This document shows, one piece after another, positions 36,036 to 44,996 of a DNA stretch of 64,000 bases. Source of the DNA: Bacteroidia bacterium (GTDB taxonomy: Bacteria; Bacteroidota; Bacteroidia; Bacteroidales; Prolixibacteraceae); assembly GCA_026391315.1 (NCBI GenBank), contig JAPLDT010000101.1, forward strand, positions 52,727 to 116,726, read 5' to 3'. Below the pieces are notes generated by a model, which saw only the letters and a program-made list of their open reading frames with translations, ran no database searches and had not been told where the DNA came from. The position numbers and the translations under genes are program-made. Each line of letters opens with the position of its first letter. Within the stretch, counting starts at the first letter, position 1.

Positions 36036-36881
36036 CTATTTCTTCGTAGTTCTTATCACCGCCCTGAAGTAACCAATATCCTCGGCAATGCCCATAAACG
36101 GATCGTTCATGTTTATCTCATGCTCCAGGCTGCAAACACCACTGTACTTCACTTTGCGAAGCATCTTAACAAAAGCGGGGAAATCGATGACACCACGACC
36201 TACTTCCAGAGAATATCCCAGTTTGGTTTTTCCTGTCACGTCTTTGATATGGATGTCGAATACGCGTGAAATGTATTTTTTCAGATCGGCAACCGGATCT
36301 TTGCCATTTCTGGTGTCGTGCCCAATATCCAGGCACATGCCAATGCGCGGATCGAGATCTTTGACGTGGTTCCAAACATCTTCGGCATCGGGATAGGTGG
36401 CGATATCCGGACCGTGCAGGTGAATGGCATAATTGAATCCATACTCTTTCACCTTTTTGTCGACGTAAGGCAAAAGGTCATAATTGGGAACCCCGATGAT
36501 CAGTTTAACGCCTACTCTTTTGGCATATTCGAAGGCTTTGTCAATCTCTGCTTCTGATTTCATGTAGATTGGGCCGACTGCATAACCGGTAACGCCTTTT
36601 TCTTTCAGTTTGGCATGAAAGGCAGCAATCTGCTCATCTGTACTATTGAGCGGAAGATGAAAATCCTTGATGCAGAGATAATGCACATCAACCTTTTGCA
36701 TCGTGGCAAGTGCCTTGTCGATGTCAAATTTGAGAAAGGTGTAACCTGCCATTCCAACCCTGAATTTTTCGCCTGTTTCAGCAGCCGGCTGAGGTCCGGG
36801 ACGGGTTGGCGCCTGCGAAAATGCATTAGTTGATGTACCTGTTGCAAGGATAACCATTAAAAAAAACAATACTTTCTTCAT
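36036..36881 (-). CDS. Exported sugar phosphate isomerase/epimerase-like TIM-barrel protein
   Basis: A 281-residue protein of the xylose-isomerase-like AP_endonuc_2 fold with an N-terminal signal peptide (MKKVLFFLMVILATGTSTNAFSQ), so it works in the periplasm. Candidate metal ligands lie in MCLDIGHDTRNG, VFDIHIKDVTG and the C-terminal VCSLEHEINMND. It probably isomerises or cleaves a modified sugar; related exported proteins are frequent in Bacteroidota sugar loci. It is divergent from the sigma gene of PUL 2 and is not obviously part of it. It has its own terminator. The substrate is unknown. Confidence 0.82.
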   Translation of the reverse strand: MKKVLFFLMVILATGTSTNAFSQAPTRPGPQPAAETGEKFRVGMAGYTFLKFDIDKALATMQKVDVHYLCIKDFHLPLNSTDEQIAAFHAKLKEKGVTGYAVGPIYMKSEAEIDKAFEYAKRVGVKLIIGVPNYDLLPYVDKKVKEYGFNYAIHLHGPDIATYPDAEDVWNHVKDLDPRIGMCLDIGHDTRNGKDPVADLKKYISRVFDIHIKDVTGKTKLGYSLEVGRGVIDFPAFVKMLRKVKYSGVCSLEHEINMNDPFMGIAEDIGYFRAVIRTTKK

Positions 36882-37140
36882 GTTTATGTCTGTTATTTTG
36901 TTTGAAACTGTTTAGTTGTATGTAGTATCATCAGAAACAGATCATCCTTCAAAAAAAAACAAAACTTATCGCGAAAGTGAAGAAAGATGAACCGAAGCAA
37001 ATTTAGTTGAAAGAAAAACAAAATAGTGTAAAAGGGGATAAAATAATCTGATGATACCCATCTTTTACAAACATGGTTACCGGATAGAATATAATTTGGG
37101 AATGGATTGCTTTATATTTTTGACTTGAATATTTGTAGTT

Positions 37141-37731
37141 TTGTCTGACACTAACAAACCGGAATTGAAGGATATTTTGCTGATAGAAGGGCTTGAACGC
37201 AGGGAGAAGATAGTATTTGATTACATTTTCAATTACTATTATTCATCGCTATGTGCGTTTTCCATGCAGTATCTCAACGATAGAAGTGCAGTTGAGGATC
37301 TGGTTCAGGATTTCTTCGTCTCCTTGTGGATAGATGCACCCCATCACAAAATTCACTCTTCACTCAAAACATACCTATTTGCTTCCATAAAAAATCGTTG
37401 CCTGGACTTTCAAAAGCACCAAAAAGTATTAGAAAAGTACAAGACATTCATCCTTTTCTCTACAAAACCGGACGACGATTCAACTGACCATTATTTAGCA
37501 GAATCCGAATTGCGTCAGGCCATCCAAAAAAGCCTTGGAAAACTCTCTCCCCGCTGCCGTGAGATTTTTGAACTGAGTCGACTCAATGGCTTGTCGAACC
37601 AGGAAATATCCACGCAATTGGGTATTTCAAAAAGAACAGTTGAGTTGCAAATTAGCAATGCGCTTAAAATCCTCAGAAAGGAATTAGTTGAATATCTGCC
37701 GATTTGGCTGGTGGCTTGGCTAATCATGTGA
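37141..37731 (+). CDS. ECF sigma factor controlling PUL 2
   Basis: A 196-residue sigma-70 factor of the Bacteroidota SusC-linked type. Region 2 is FDYIFNYYYSSLCAFSMQYLNDRSAVEDLVQDFFVSLW (near 22-60). Region 4 is LGKLSPRCREIFELSRLNGLSNQEISTQLGISKRTVELQISNALKIL. The only start that keeps region 2 whole is a TTG at 37141; the first in-frame ATG is 41 codons in. FecR, STN-type SusC and SusD follow in order, the standard set for transmembrane signalling in which substrate import releases the sigma factor. A 10-bp inverted repeat (37760-37810) lies shortly after the stop. Confidence 0.88.
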   Translation: MSDTNKPELKDILLIEGLERREKIVFDYIFNYYYSSLCAFSMQYLNDRSAVEDLVQDFFVSLWIDAPHHKIHSSLKTYLFASIKNRCLDFQKHQKVLEKYKTFILFSTKPDDDSTDHYLAESELRQAIQKSLGKLSPRCREIFELSRLNGLSNQEISTQLGISKRTVELQISNALKILRKELVEYLPIWLVAWLIM

Positions 37732-37759
37732 GAAAATGGCTAAAGAAGATTGAGTTTGA

Positions 37760-37810
37760 AGTACTTAAAATTTAGCTTCAACGTGATTGGTTGTATTTAC
37801 TTTAAGTACT
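37760..37810. repeat. Inverted repeat after the PUL 2 sigma gene
   Basis: agtacttaaa (37760-37769) and tttaagtact (37801-37810) are perfect 10-bp inverted repeats with a 31-base spacer. It may be a weak terminator or a processing site that separates sigma expression from fecR. There is no T run. Confidence 0.5.
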
Positions 37811-37931
37811 CTAAGCTCTTCAGGTAAAAACGAAAAATAATGCCCATTTGCTATATGTGTGGATCCAGCTTTCGTCGTCTTACCTCTGAACAGCGAAAGA
37901 GTTTGTTTTTTTCATAGATTAAGATTAAAAG

Positions 37932-38981
37932 ATGAAGTTAAGTTTTGGTAAACTAGATGAGTTGTTGCCCGGGTATTTGTCAGGCGAGTTGTCTGATGAA
38001 GACCGGGCATCAATGGATCAATGGAGGGCAGCTTCCCCGGAAAATGAGGTACACTTTCAAAATTCATTAAAAGCCTGGGAGTCCATCAGTCTTTTAAATG
38101 AGATGGAACAGTTCAACTCTTTTGAAGCCTTAAAAAAAATCAACACAAGAATATTGAATCCAGAAACTACAAGGTGGTGGATCTATATTCAGAGAGCCGC
38201 TGCAATTTTACTACTCCCTTTGTTGATCTATTCGGGTTATGTTTCAGTACGAAATACTTTATTAAAAAAGCAACAGATAGAACATGTAGTAATGCAGACC
38301 ATCTCGTCCCGACAGGGAATGGTTACTCATTTTGAACTTGCCGATGGGACAAAGGTTTGGCTGAATTCAGGTTCTAAGTTACAATTTCCAACTCTTTTTA
38401 CCGAAGACTTGAGGGAGGTGAAATTAAGTGGTGAAGCATTTTTTGAGGTAACAAAAAATGAAAAGCAACCTTTTCAGGTAAACGTGAAAGATCTAAATAT
38501 TGAAGTATTAGGAACCTCTTTCAATGTGGTGAGTTATGATGACGAGCAAATGTCGGAGGTGGTACTTGTAGAGGGGAAAGTTAAATTATCTGCCGAAAAA
38601 GATCAGGTAAAAAAAGTATTAGGCACCATGAATCCCGGGCAAAGAGTTGTTTACAAAGAAGAAAATCAAAAAGTTGAGGTGGAAGAGGTAACGGTTGACA
38701 AATATATCGCATGGCGCGATGGCAATCTGATTTTCAGGGATGATAAAATGGAAGAGGTCGTGAAACGATTGAGCAGGTGGTTCAATGCGGAGATCTTTAT
38801 CAATGATCCTGAAATCAAAAGTTACATCTATAAGGCTACATTCAGAAACGAGAATCTTTTGCAGGTCTTAAATCTGTTAAAAATTTCAGCGCCGATTGAT
38901 TTTCGGATTACAGAACGCAAAGCCTTGAAAAATGGGGAATTTACGAAACAGAAGGTTTACCTTATGAAGAAAAAAGTTTAA
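37932..38981 (+). CDS. FecR-type anti-sigma factor (PUL 2)
   Basis: An inner-membrane regulator of 349 residues. The N-terminal cytosolic part (LLPGYLSGELSDEDRASMDQW) holds the sigma factor. One transmembrane helix (AAAILLLPLLIYSGYV) lies near residues 87-102. The periplasmic FecR domain follows (HFELADGTKVWLNSGSKLQFP, LSGEAFFEVTKNEKQPFQV, VLVEGKVKLS), then a C-terminal DUF4974-like STN-contact domain (IAWRDGNLIFRDDKMEEVVKRLSRWFNAEI). It links the STN domain of the SusC encoded next to the sigma factor encoded before it. It lies 200 bases after the sigma gene. Confidence 0.93.
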   Translation: MKLSFGKLDELLPGYLSGELSDEDRASMDQWRAASPENEVHFQNSLKAWESISLLNEMEQFNSFEALKKINTRILNPETTRWWIYIQRAAAILLLPLLIYSGYVSVRNTLLKKQQIEHVVMQTISSRQGMVTHFELADGTKVWLNSGSKLQFPTLFTEDLREVKLSGEAFFEVTKNEKQPFQVNVKDLNIEVLGTSFNVVSYDDEQMSEVVLVEGKVKLSAEKDQVKKVLGTMNPGQRVVYKEENQKVEVEEVTVDKYIAWRDGNLIFRDDKMEEVVKRLSRWFNAEIFINDPEIKSYIYKATFRNENLLQVLNLLKISAPIDFRITERKALKNGEFTKQKVYLMKKKV

Positions 38982-38987
38982 AAAAAC

Positions 38988-39019
38988 CGGGGAGGATGTT
39001 TCGCTACATCTACCCCGGC
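38988..39019 (+). promoter_or_regulatory. Hairpin in the fecR-susC gap of PUL 2
   Basis: ccgggg pairs with ccccgg, with an inner ggatgt/acatct pairing and a small loop. No T run follows, so it may be a processing, stabilising or attenuation element, not a plain terminator. A comparable hairpin occupies the same place in PUL 3 (50953-50981). Confidence 0.7.
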
Positions 39020-39090
39020 ATAACATCCGGAACTTTTCTTGGTCGAAAAGAACCGGCATCATTAGTATTAACTAAAAACATTTCAAATTT

Positions 39091-42000
39091 ATGAAAAAAT
39101 TGTTTCGTTTAACGCGGAGGTGTCCAAAAAATGACCATCTCCGAAAAATCTGGCTGACAATGAAACTAACAGTAGTTCTATTCTTCCTTGCTGTCTCCCA
39201 AATGATGGCATCTGAGGCGTACTCCCAGGTTACCAAAGTATCCCTGCACATGAAGGATGCTACGGTGAAGGAAGTACTAAATAAGATTGAGGAAAACAGC
39301 GAGTTTGTCTTTCTTTACAACAGCAGACTCGTTAATGTGGACCGAAAAGTTTCAATTGATTATGAAAATCAAAAGATAGCAGAGATTCTTAACGATCTGT
39401 TTCGTGAAACGGACGTGGTTTTTACTGTTGTTGACCGGCAAATTGTTCTGACCAAAGTAGCCGATCAAAGCAGTTTTGTGGCGTTAAACAGCCAAAAACA
39501 GAAAACGATTTCCGGAAAAATTACTGATGAATTCGGAGCATCACTTCCAGGTGTTACAGTAGTAGTAAAAGGTACTGCCAACGGAACCATTACCGATGCC
39601 AATGGAAACTATTCGCTGTCCAATATCCCTGATAATGCTACTCTCATTTTTTCATTTGTTGGGATGAGATCTCAAGAAATTGCTGTTGGCACAAAAACAA
39701 CAGTTAATGTCACGCTTGCAGAAGATGCAATTGGGATTGATGAAGTAGTGGCTATTGGCTATGGCACCATGAAAAAAAGCGATTTGACCGGATCAATATC
39801 CAGAGTGACTCAGAGTGAGTTAAAAAATCGTTCAAACAATAATGTCATGCAGTCAGTTGCAGGGAAAGTTGCTGGGGTACAAATTCTACAAACAGATGGA
39901 ACTGCCGGATATGCACCAACAGCCAGAATTAGAGGCGCTGCATCAATTACGTCAGGAACGACCCCTTTATATGTTGTCGATGGAATTCCAATCGAAGGCG
40001 CAAACTTAAACATTCTTAATCCGGGCGACATTGAATCCATGGAAATCTTAAAGGATGCTTCTTCTTCTGCCATATACGGATCCAGAGGATCAAACGGAGT
40101 TGTTATCATTACAACAAAGTCGGGAAAATCAGGTAAAACCGATGTGGAAATAAACTTTGAAAAGGGATTTTCTAAGATTGGGCATACCATTGACATGATG
40201 AATGCACAACAGTGGATTCATCATTACATCAGTGCGGTTAACAATTCATGGATTACACAAGGTGGAAAAGCCAATGACCCTAACGAAGTAAGACCAAGTA
40301 ATTATCGTATTCCTCCTGAATTTCTGAGCGATCCGGCAAAATTTGGGAATGGAACAAATTGGCAGGATGTAATATTTCGCCCAGCTACAACAGATAATAC
40401 TTCGGTATCGATGAACGGTGGAAATGACAAGACCAGATTTATGATTTCATCGAGTTATCTGAGGCAAGAAGGAATAGTAGATGGTGATGATTTCGAACGC
40501 TTGACACTTAAAGCTAATTTAACACATAAGATTACATCCAATTTGTCAATTGGTACCAATATTCTTTTAACGAAACGGAATGAGAGTCCGATGGTGGGTT
40601 TTGACTTAGCGCCGGAAATCGGGAAAAACTCTTCGGTTAGCGGTGCTTTACAATGCATTCCAATTTTTCCTATATACAATGAAAACGGTAATTATGGGCC
40701 AGATGATCCAAATTCCGAATGGAAACGATTTTCGGCATACGATATAGGCCTTGTTCATCCGTATATCCGTACTCGCCAGATGGATAGAAAAAGGAAGTCA
40801 TTCAATACCCTATCCAATCTTTTCGTTGAATGGAAGTTTTTGCCTGACTTTACTTTTAAATCTGTTATAAGCACAACAATTGATTACTCCAGACTGAATG
40901 TTTATCAATATGATAAAGTAAAATATGGTTGGAGTGCATTGCCTGCAGCCAGAGCGTATTCTTCGAATAATTATCACAATAACTGGCTTTCAGAAAATAC
41001 GGTAACTTTTAATAAGACAATTGGCGGACATTCCATAAATGCTTTTGCAGGATACTCGGTCCAAAAAGATTCTTATGAAGATGGGTATCTTATGGCCTCA
41101 GGATTTCCTAACGATCAGGTTCATACTTTAAATGCAGCCACAACTGTATTGAACTTTTCTTCAACAGCTTCTGAATGGAGTTTGCTTTCATACATTGGAA
41201 GGGTAAACTATTCGTATTTGGATAAATATTTATTAACCGCGACATTAAGACGCGATGGAAGTTCCCGTTTCGGAAAAAATAACAAATGGGGCTATTTCCC
41301 TTCTGCATCAGCAGGATGGAGGTTGTCTGAAGAAGATTTTATTAAATCGGTAAGCTGGATTGATAATTTAAAACTCAGGCTAAGCTATGGTGTTACCGGT
41401 AATAATCTTATCCCCAATTATGGTTCGGTTGGTCTCCTTAAACAATCTCAATATGCATGGGGAAACAATGCCGAAGCAGCCCTCTATATTAATTCAATCT
41501 CAAATTCAGATCTCAAATGGGAAAAAACAGGGCAATGGGACCTTGGATTAAATATCGGATTGTTTTCAAATCGCATTTACATGGAACTTGACTATTACCA
41601 GTCTGTTACAAAAGACATGTTGCTTAATGTTCCGGTTCCTGCGATTACCGGTTTTACTTCGCAACTAACAAATATTGGAAAGCTTAAAAACAGAGGTTTT
41701 GAGTTTTTAATTTCGACAAAAAACCTTGTCGGTGATTTTAAATGGAATACAGACTTTAATATCTCGACAAATAGAAATGAAGTTTTGAAATTAGGTTTAG
41801 GAGACGCGCCAATATATACGACCAACTGGGGGGCAAATACAAAAACTGAAATCGGACAACCAATGGCTAATTTCTATGGGTACATATTTGATGGCGTTTT
41901 TATGAACCAGAGTGAAGTTGATAATTGTCCGCATGTTGCCTCTACAACTCCGGGAGACCCTAAAATCAGGGATGTAAACGGCGATAAAAAAATTAACGCT

Positions 42001-42531
42001 GACGATAGAACTGTACTTGGAAACTATCAGCCTGATTTTACTTTTGGGCTTACCAATACTTTTCAGTATAAAAGTTTTGATTTAAGCTTTACCCTACAAG
42101 GACAGTATGGTAATGAAATTCTGAATAGTGAGGCAAGGTACTCCAAATTCAACAGTGGTTTTAGGAATCAATATGCAATTGTTACTAATTATTGGAAATC
42201 GGAAAGCGACCCCGGCGACGGGAAAATATTCAAGCCAATGGTAGTGTACAATGGTTTGCAAACAGCATTTTCTTCTTATTGGGTAGAGGATGGTTCATTC
42301 TTACGTATCCGTAATGTGCAATTTGGATACAATCTACCTAAAAAGGCGATATCGTGGAGTCCGTTTTCATCGGTTAGAGTATATGTAAATGCTGAAAATC
42401 TACGCGTATTCACTTCTTATATAGGATTTGATCCTGAAAACAGCGTTTATTCAGGCCTGGATTTAGGAAACGATTATGGTGCCACACCAATGCCCAGAAC
42501 AGTAACATTTGGAATAAAAGTTAATTTATAA
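39091..42531 (+). CDS. SusC-type TonB-dependent transporter with STN signalling domain (PUL 2)
   Basis: A 1146-residue outer-membrane importer. A long N-terminus with signal (TMKLTVVLFFLAVSQMMASEAYSQ) leads into an STN domain near residues 50-130 (VSLHMKDATVKEVLNKIEENSEFVFLYNSRLV), the part that contacts FecR. Next come a carboxypeptidase-regulatory-like domain (GKITDEFGASLPGVTVVVKG), the TonB box DEVVAIGYGTMKKSDLTG near 215-232, plug (PLYVVDGIPI) and barrel. The last residues TFGIKVNL lack a terminal aromatic. Together with the sigma and FecR genes before it, it should sense its own substrate, probably an acidic xylan-type oligosaccharide, judged from the CE15 genes downstream. Confidence 0.95.
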   Translation: MKKLFRLTRRCPKNDHLRKIWLTMKLTVVLFFLAVSQMMASEAYSQVTKVSLHMKDATVKEVLNKIEENSEFVFLYNSRLVNVDRKVSIDYENQKIAEILNDLFRETDVVFTVVDRQIVLTKVADQSSFVALNSQKQKTISGKITDEFGASLPGVTVVVKGTANGTITDANGNYSLSNIPDNATLIFSFVGMRSQEIAVGTKTTVNVTLAEDAIGIDEVVAIGYGTMKKSDLTGSISRVTQSELKNRSNNNVMQSVAGKVAGVQILQTDGTAGYAPTARIRGAASITSGTTPLYVVDGIPIEGANLNILNPGDIESMEILKDASSSAIYGSRGSNGVVIITTKSGKSGKTDVEINFEKGFSKIGHTIDMMNAQQWIHHYISAVNNSWITQGGKANDPNEVRPSNYRIPPEFLSDPAKFGNGTNWQDVIFRPATTDNTSVSMNGGNDKTRFMISSSYLRQEGIVDGDDFERLTLKANLTHKITSNLSIGTNILLTKRNESPMVGFDLAPEIGKNSSVSGALQCIPIFPIYNENGNYGPDDPNSEWKRFSAYDIGLVHPYIRTRQMDRKRKSFNTLSNLFVEWKFLPDFTFKSVISTTIDYSRLNVYQYDKVKYGWSALPAARAYSSNNYHNNWLSENTVTFNKTIGGHSINAFAGYSVQKDSYEDGYLMASGFPNDQVHTLNAATTVLNFSSTASEWSLLSYIGRVNYSYLDKYLLTATLRRDGSSRFGKNNKWGYFPSASAGWRLSEEDFIKSVSWIDNLKLRLSYGVTGNNLIPNYGSVGLLKQSQYAWGNNAEAALYINSISNSDLKWEKTGQWDLGLNIGLFSNRIYMELDYYQSVTKDMLLNVPVPAITGFTSQLTNIGKLKNRGFEFLISTKNLVGDFKWNTDFNISTNRNEVLKLGLGDAPIYTTNWGANTKTEIGQPMANFYGYIFDGVFMNQSEVDNCPHVASTTPGDPKIRDVNGDKKINADDRTVLGNYQPDFTFGLTNTFQYKSFDLSFTLQGQYGNEILNSEARYSKFNSGFRNQYAIVTNYWKSESDPGDGKIFKPMVVYNGLQTAFSSYWVEDGSFLRIRNVQFGYNLPKKAISWSPFSSVRVYVNAENLRVFTSYIGFDPENSVYSGLDLGNDYGATPMPRTVTFGIKVNL

Positions 42532-42553
42532 TTTGTAATAAAAAAATGAGAAA

Positions 42554-43966
42554 ATGAAAACATCAAAATATATAGTCACAATAATTGGTTTATTATTGTT
42601 TTCATCATCATGCACTGATAATTTTCTGGATTTGGCTCCTATCTCAAACATGAATGAAAGCAATTTTTTCAAAACTGAAAATGACTTTAAAACTGCTGTT
42701 AACGGGGCATACTGGACGTTGTACAATATATATGCTCCCGAAGGCGCCATGGCCCGTACAGAACAAATGTCTGATAATTGTACATTGTATAGCATAAGTG
42801 GCAATGCCTCGGACCATTATCAATTCAAGGATTATACTCTTTTATCCAACAATAGCTTTGTTGAGATTTATTGGAATACATATTATAGTTCTCTTTTTGT
42901 AATAAATAAGGTAATCGAAAAGCTACCAAATTCATCTCTTGATGCAAATACAAAAACTAAATACGAGGCAGAAATGAGGTTTCTAAGGGCCATATACTAT
43001 TTTGATATGGTTAGATTATGGGGTGATTTGCCATTATTGCTAAAGCCGGTTTCTGTAACCGAAAGTTATGATATAGCCCGCACGCCTGTAGATAAAGTTT
43101 ATGCCCAAATCATTTCTGACCTGGTTTTTGCGGAGAGTAATCTTCCTCTTTTATCAAAAACTGAACGTACTGGTCAAGCCAGTAAAGGTGCAGCTCAAGC
43201 AATGCTTGGTAAGGTTTACGCAACTAGGGGTGATATAAACAATGCCCAAACATATTTAAAGAAAGTTATTGATTCGCAGGAATATAGTCTTCTTCCTTCT
43301 TACTCCCAGTTGTGGGATTTGCAACATGAGAATAGTAAGGAAGCCCTATTTGAGATACAGTTTATTAGAGGTTTGGATAAACCCGCAAGTAGATACTGGC
43401 AAGCGTTTAATCCATTCGAAAGAATAAATTCAGGTGGTGGATTGAATCAGGTAACTGACAATTTATGGAATGATTATGAAGCAGGTGATGCACGAAGAGA
43501 TTTGTCAATAGATACTGGGTATACTTATGGCGGAGTCTGGGTTGCAACAAAATTCACTAAAAAATGGAATGACTTGAATGCCGTTGTTAGTGGACAAAAC
43601 CGGTTTTGTGAAAACAACTTTATTGTGCTTCGATATGCAGATATTTTGTTGTTATATGCAGAACTTACTAAAGACGCCGTATATCTGAACATGGTTAGAA
43701 GTAGGGCCGGAGTTCCGGCATGGGGAACTTCAGGCTATCCAATTGTTAAATATCCGACATTGGATTTAGCAATTGAACATGAACGAAGAGTTGAGCTGGC
43801 TTTGGAATTTCATCGGTGGTTTGATTTAAAAAGGACGAATCGTGCAATCCCTGTACTAACGGCAGCAAAAGGAAAAACAATAGAAAGTTGGAGATTGCTT
43901 TTACCAGTACCACAAACTGTTATTAATCAAAACCCTGGAACAATTGTACAAAATGATAAGTACTAA
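42554..43966 (+). CDS. SusD-type glycan-binding lipoprotein (PUL 2)
   Basis: The partner of the preceding SusC, starting 22 bases after it. The lipoprotein signal ends LFSSSC (Cys 20), then TDNFLDLAPISNMNESNFF, typical of the family. Helical SusD signatures: YEAEMRFLRAIYYFDMVRLWGDLPLLLKPV, TGQASKGAAQAMLGKVYATRGD, and the C-terminal HERRVELALEFHRWFDLKRTNRA and LLLPVPQTVINQNPG. At 470 residues it is at the short end of the range. It should select the oligosaccharide that the SusC pore imports. Confidence 0.94.
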   Translation: MKTSKYIVTIIGLLLFSSSCTDNFLDLAPISNMNESNFFKTENDFKTAVNGAYWTLYNIYAPEGAMARTEQMSDNCTLYSISGNASDHYQFKDYTLLSNNSFVEIYWNTYYSSLFVINKVIEKLPNSSLDANTKTKYEAEMRFLRAIYYFDMVRLWGDLPLLLKPVSVTESYDIARTPVDKVYAQIISDLVFAESNLPLLSKTERTGQASKGAAQAMLGKVYATRGDINNAQTYLKKVIDSQEYSLLPSYSQLWDLQHENSKEALFEIQFIRGLDKPASRYWQAFNPFERINSGGGLNQVTDNLWNDYEAGDARRDLSIDTGYTYGGVWVATKFTKKWNDLNAVVSGQNRFCENNFIVLRYADILLLYAELTKDAVYLNMVRSRAGVPAWGTSGYPIVKYPTLDLAIEHERRVELALEFHRWFDLKRTNRAIPVLTAAKGKTIESWRLLLPVPQTVINQNPGTIVQNDKY

Positions 43967-43998
43967 TTATTAGCTGATTATGCAGTTAAAATAATTAT

Positions 43999-44033
43999 CC
44001 AGCCATTAGCCCGCTAATCAGGCTAATGGCTGG
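43999..44033 (+). terminator. Strong hairpin after susD of PUL 2
   Basis: ccagccattagcc and ggctaatggctgg form a perfect 13-bp stem with a 9-nt loop. The T run is weak, so it may terminate only part of the transcripts or protect the susCD mRNA end. It separates the import genes from the enzyme genes. Confidence 0.65.
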
Positions 44034-44083
44034 TCAAATTATCAATTACCCATTCATCGAAAAAGACTTAAAATAATAAAGTC

Positions 44084-44923
44084 ATGATTATAAAAATTTG
44101 TTTAGCATCCATCCTATTCTTAACAACAATCTTATCAAACTGCCAGAATGCTGATGAATATCAGGTTTACGCACTTAAATATATTGATGGACGGAATATT
44201 CCTGCTCAACGAATGGTTATTGGGGCAAACCCAAAAGATAGTTTACGAATTTGTTATATGTATTGGTTCTTGAAAGGAGAGAACGGAAAAAATATCCTTG
44301 TGGATGCTGGATTTGTTGACTCTACTAAAACAGGAAATATGCATTATGTGAGACCAGATGTAGTTTTAAAAAGATTAAATGTAGACCCATCTGATATTAC
44401 TGACATTATCATTACGCATCCTCATTATGATCATATCGGAGGAATAAATCTTTTCCCAAATGCTAAAATTTGGATGCAGAAAGATGACTTTGAATATTTT
44501 GTTGGGGAAGCCTGGCAAGAAAATGGAATCTCAAAAGGATTTGAAAAGAAGGATGTTCGTAACATTATTGAAATCAATCTGGAAGGCAGATTAAAAATGG
44601 TTGAAGGTGATAATATTGAAATAATCCCAGGCATAAAGATATTTATTGGCTCTAAGCATACTTTTGAAAATCAATATGTATTAGTCAATTCAAATTCTAA
44701 AACAAATAAAATACTGATTGCCTCTGATGCGCTCTGGTTTTATTATAATCTTGACAACTTACTCTCAGCCAGTCTTTGTATGGACCCAAAGGCATATATA
44801 GTGTCTATGAAAAGGATGAAAACATTAGTTACTAATCCTGATTTTATCATTCCTGCACACGATGATTTAGTCTTCTCAAAATTTCCAAAAATAGGTGAAT
44901 GGATAGTTAAGATAGGAAACTAA
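44084..44923 (+). CDS. Metallo-beta-lactamase-fold lactonase-like lipoprotein
   Basis: A 279-residue dinuclear zinc hydrolase related to the AHL-lactonase branch. The full ligand set is visible: THPHYDHIGG near residues 110-119 (HxHxDH), the third His in GSKHTFENQ, the bridging Asp in LIASDALWFYYN and the last His in IPAHDDLVF. The N-terminal signal ends TILSNC, so it is a lipoprotein, unlike cytosolic quorum-quenching lactonases. Placed between susD and two CE15 genes, it may open sugar or uronic-acid lactones or cleave an ester made during glycan breakdown. Quorum quenching is the alternative. The substrate is inferred only from context. Confidence 0.82.
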   Translation: MIIKICLASILFLTTILSNCQNADEYQVYALKYIDGRNIPAQRMVIGANPKDSLRICYMYWFLKGENGKNILVDAGFVDSTKTGNMHYVRPDVVLKRLNVDPSDITDIIITHPHYDHIGGINLFPNAKIWMQKDDFEYFVGEAWQENGISKGFEKKDVRNIIEINLEGRLKMVEGDNIEIIPGIKIFIGSKHTFENQYVLVNSNSKTNKILIASDALWFYYNLDNLLSASLCMDPKAYIVSMKRMKTLVTNPDFIIPAHDDLVFSKFPKIGEWIVKIGN

Positions 44924-44996
44924 CTAAATCTTGATTTAAAAGCCTAAGCATAAATACTGCATTATTTTATTCTAAATTACTTAATATTTATAAATT

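Noticed and set aside
37136..37143. TAGTTTTG as -7 promoter box for the PUL 2 sigma gene
   Set aside because: It overlaps the only workable start codon, so transcription from it would miss the start.
44084..44923. Classical cytosolic quorum-quenching AHL lactonase
   Set aside because: The lipoprotein signal and the placement inside a glycan locus argue against it, though it is not excluded.
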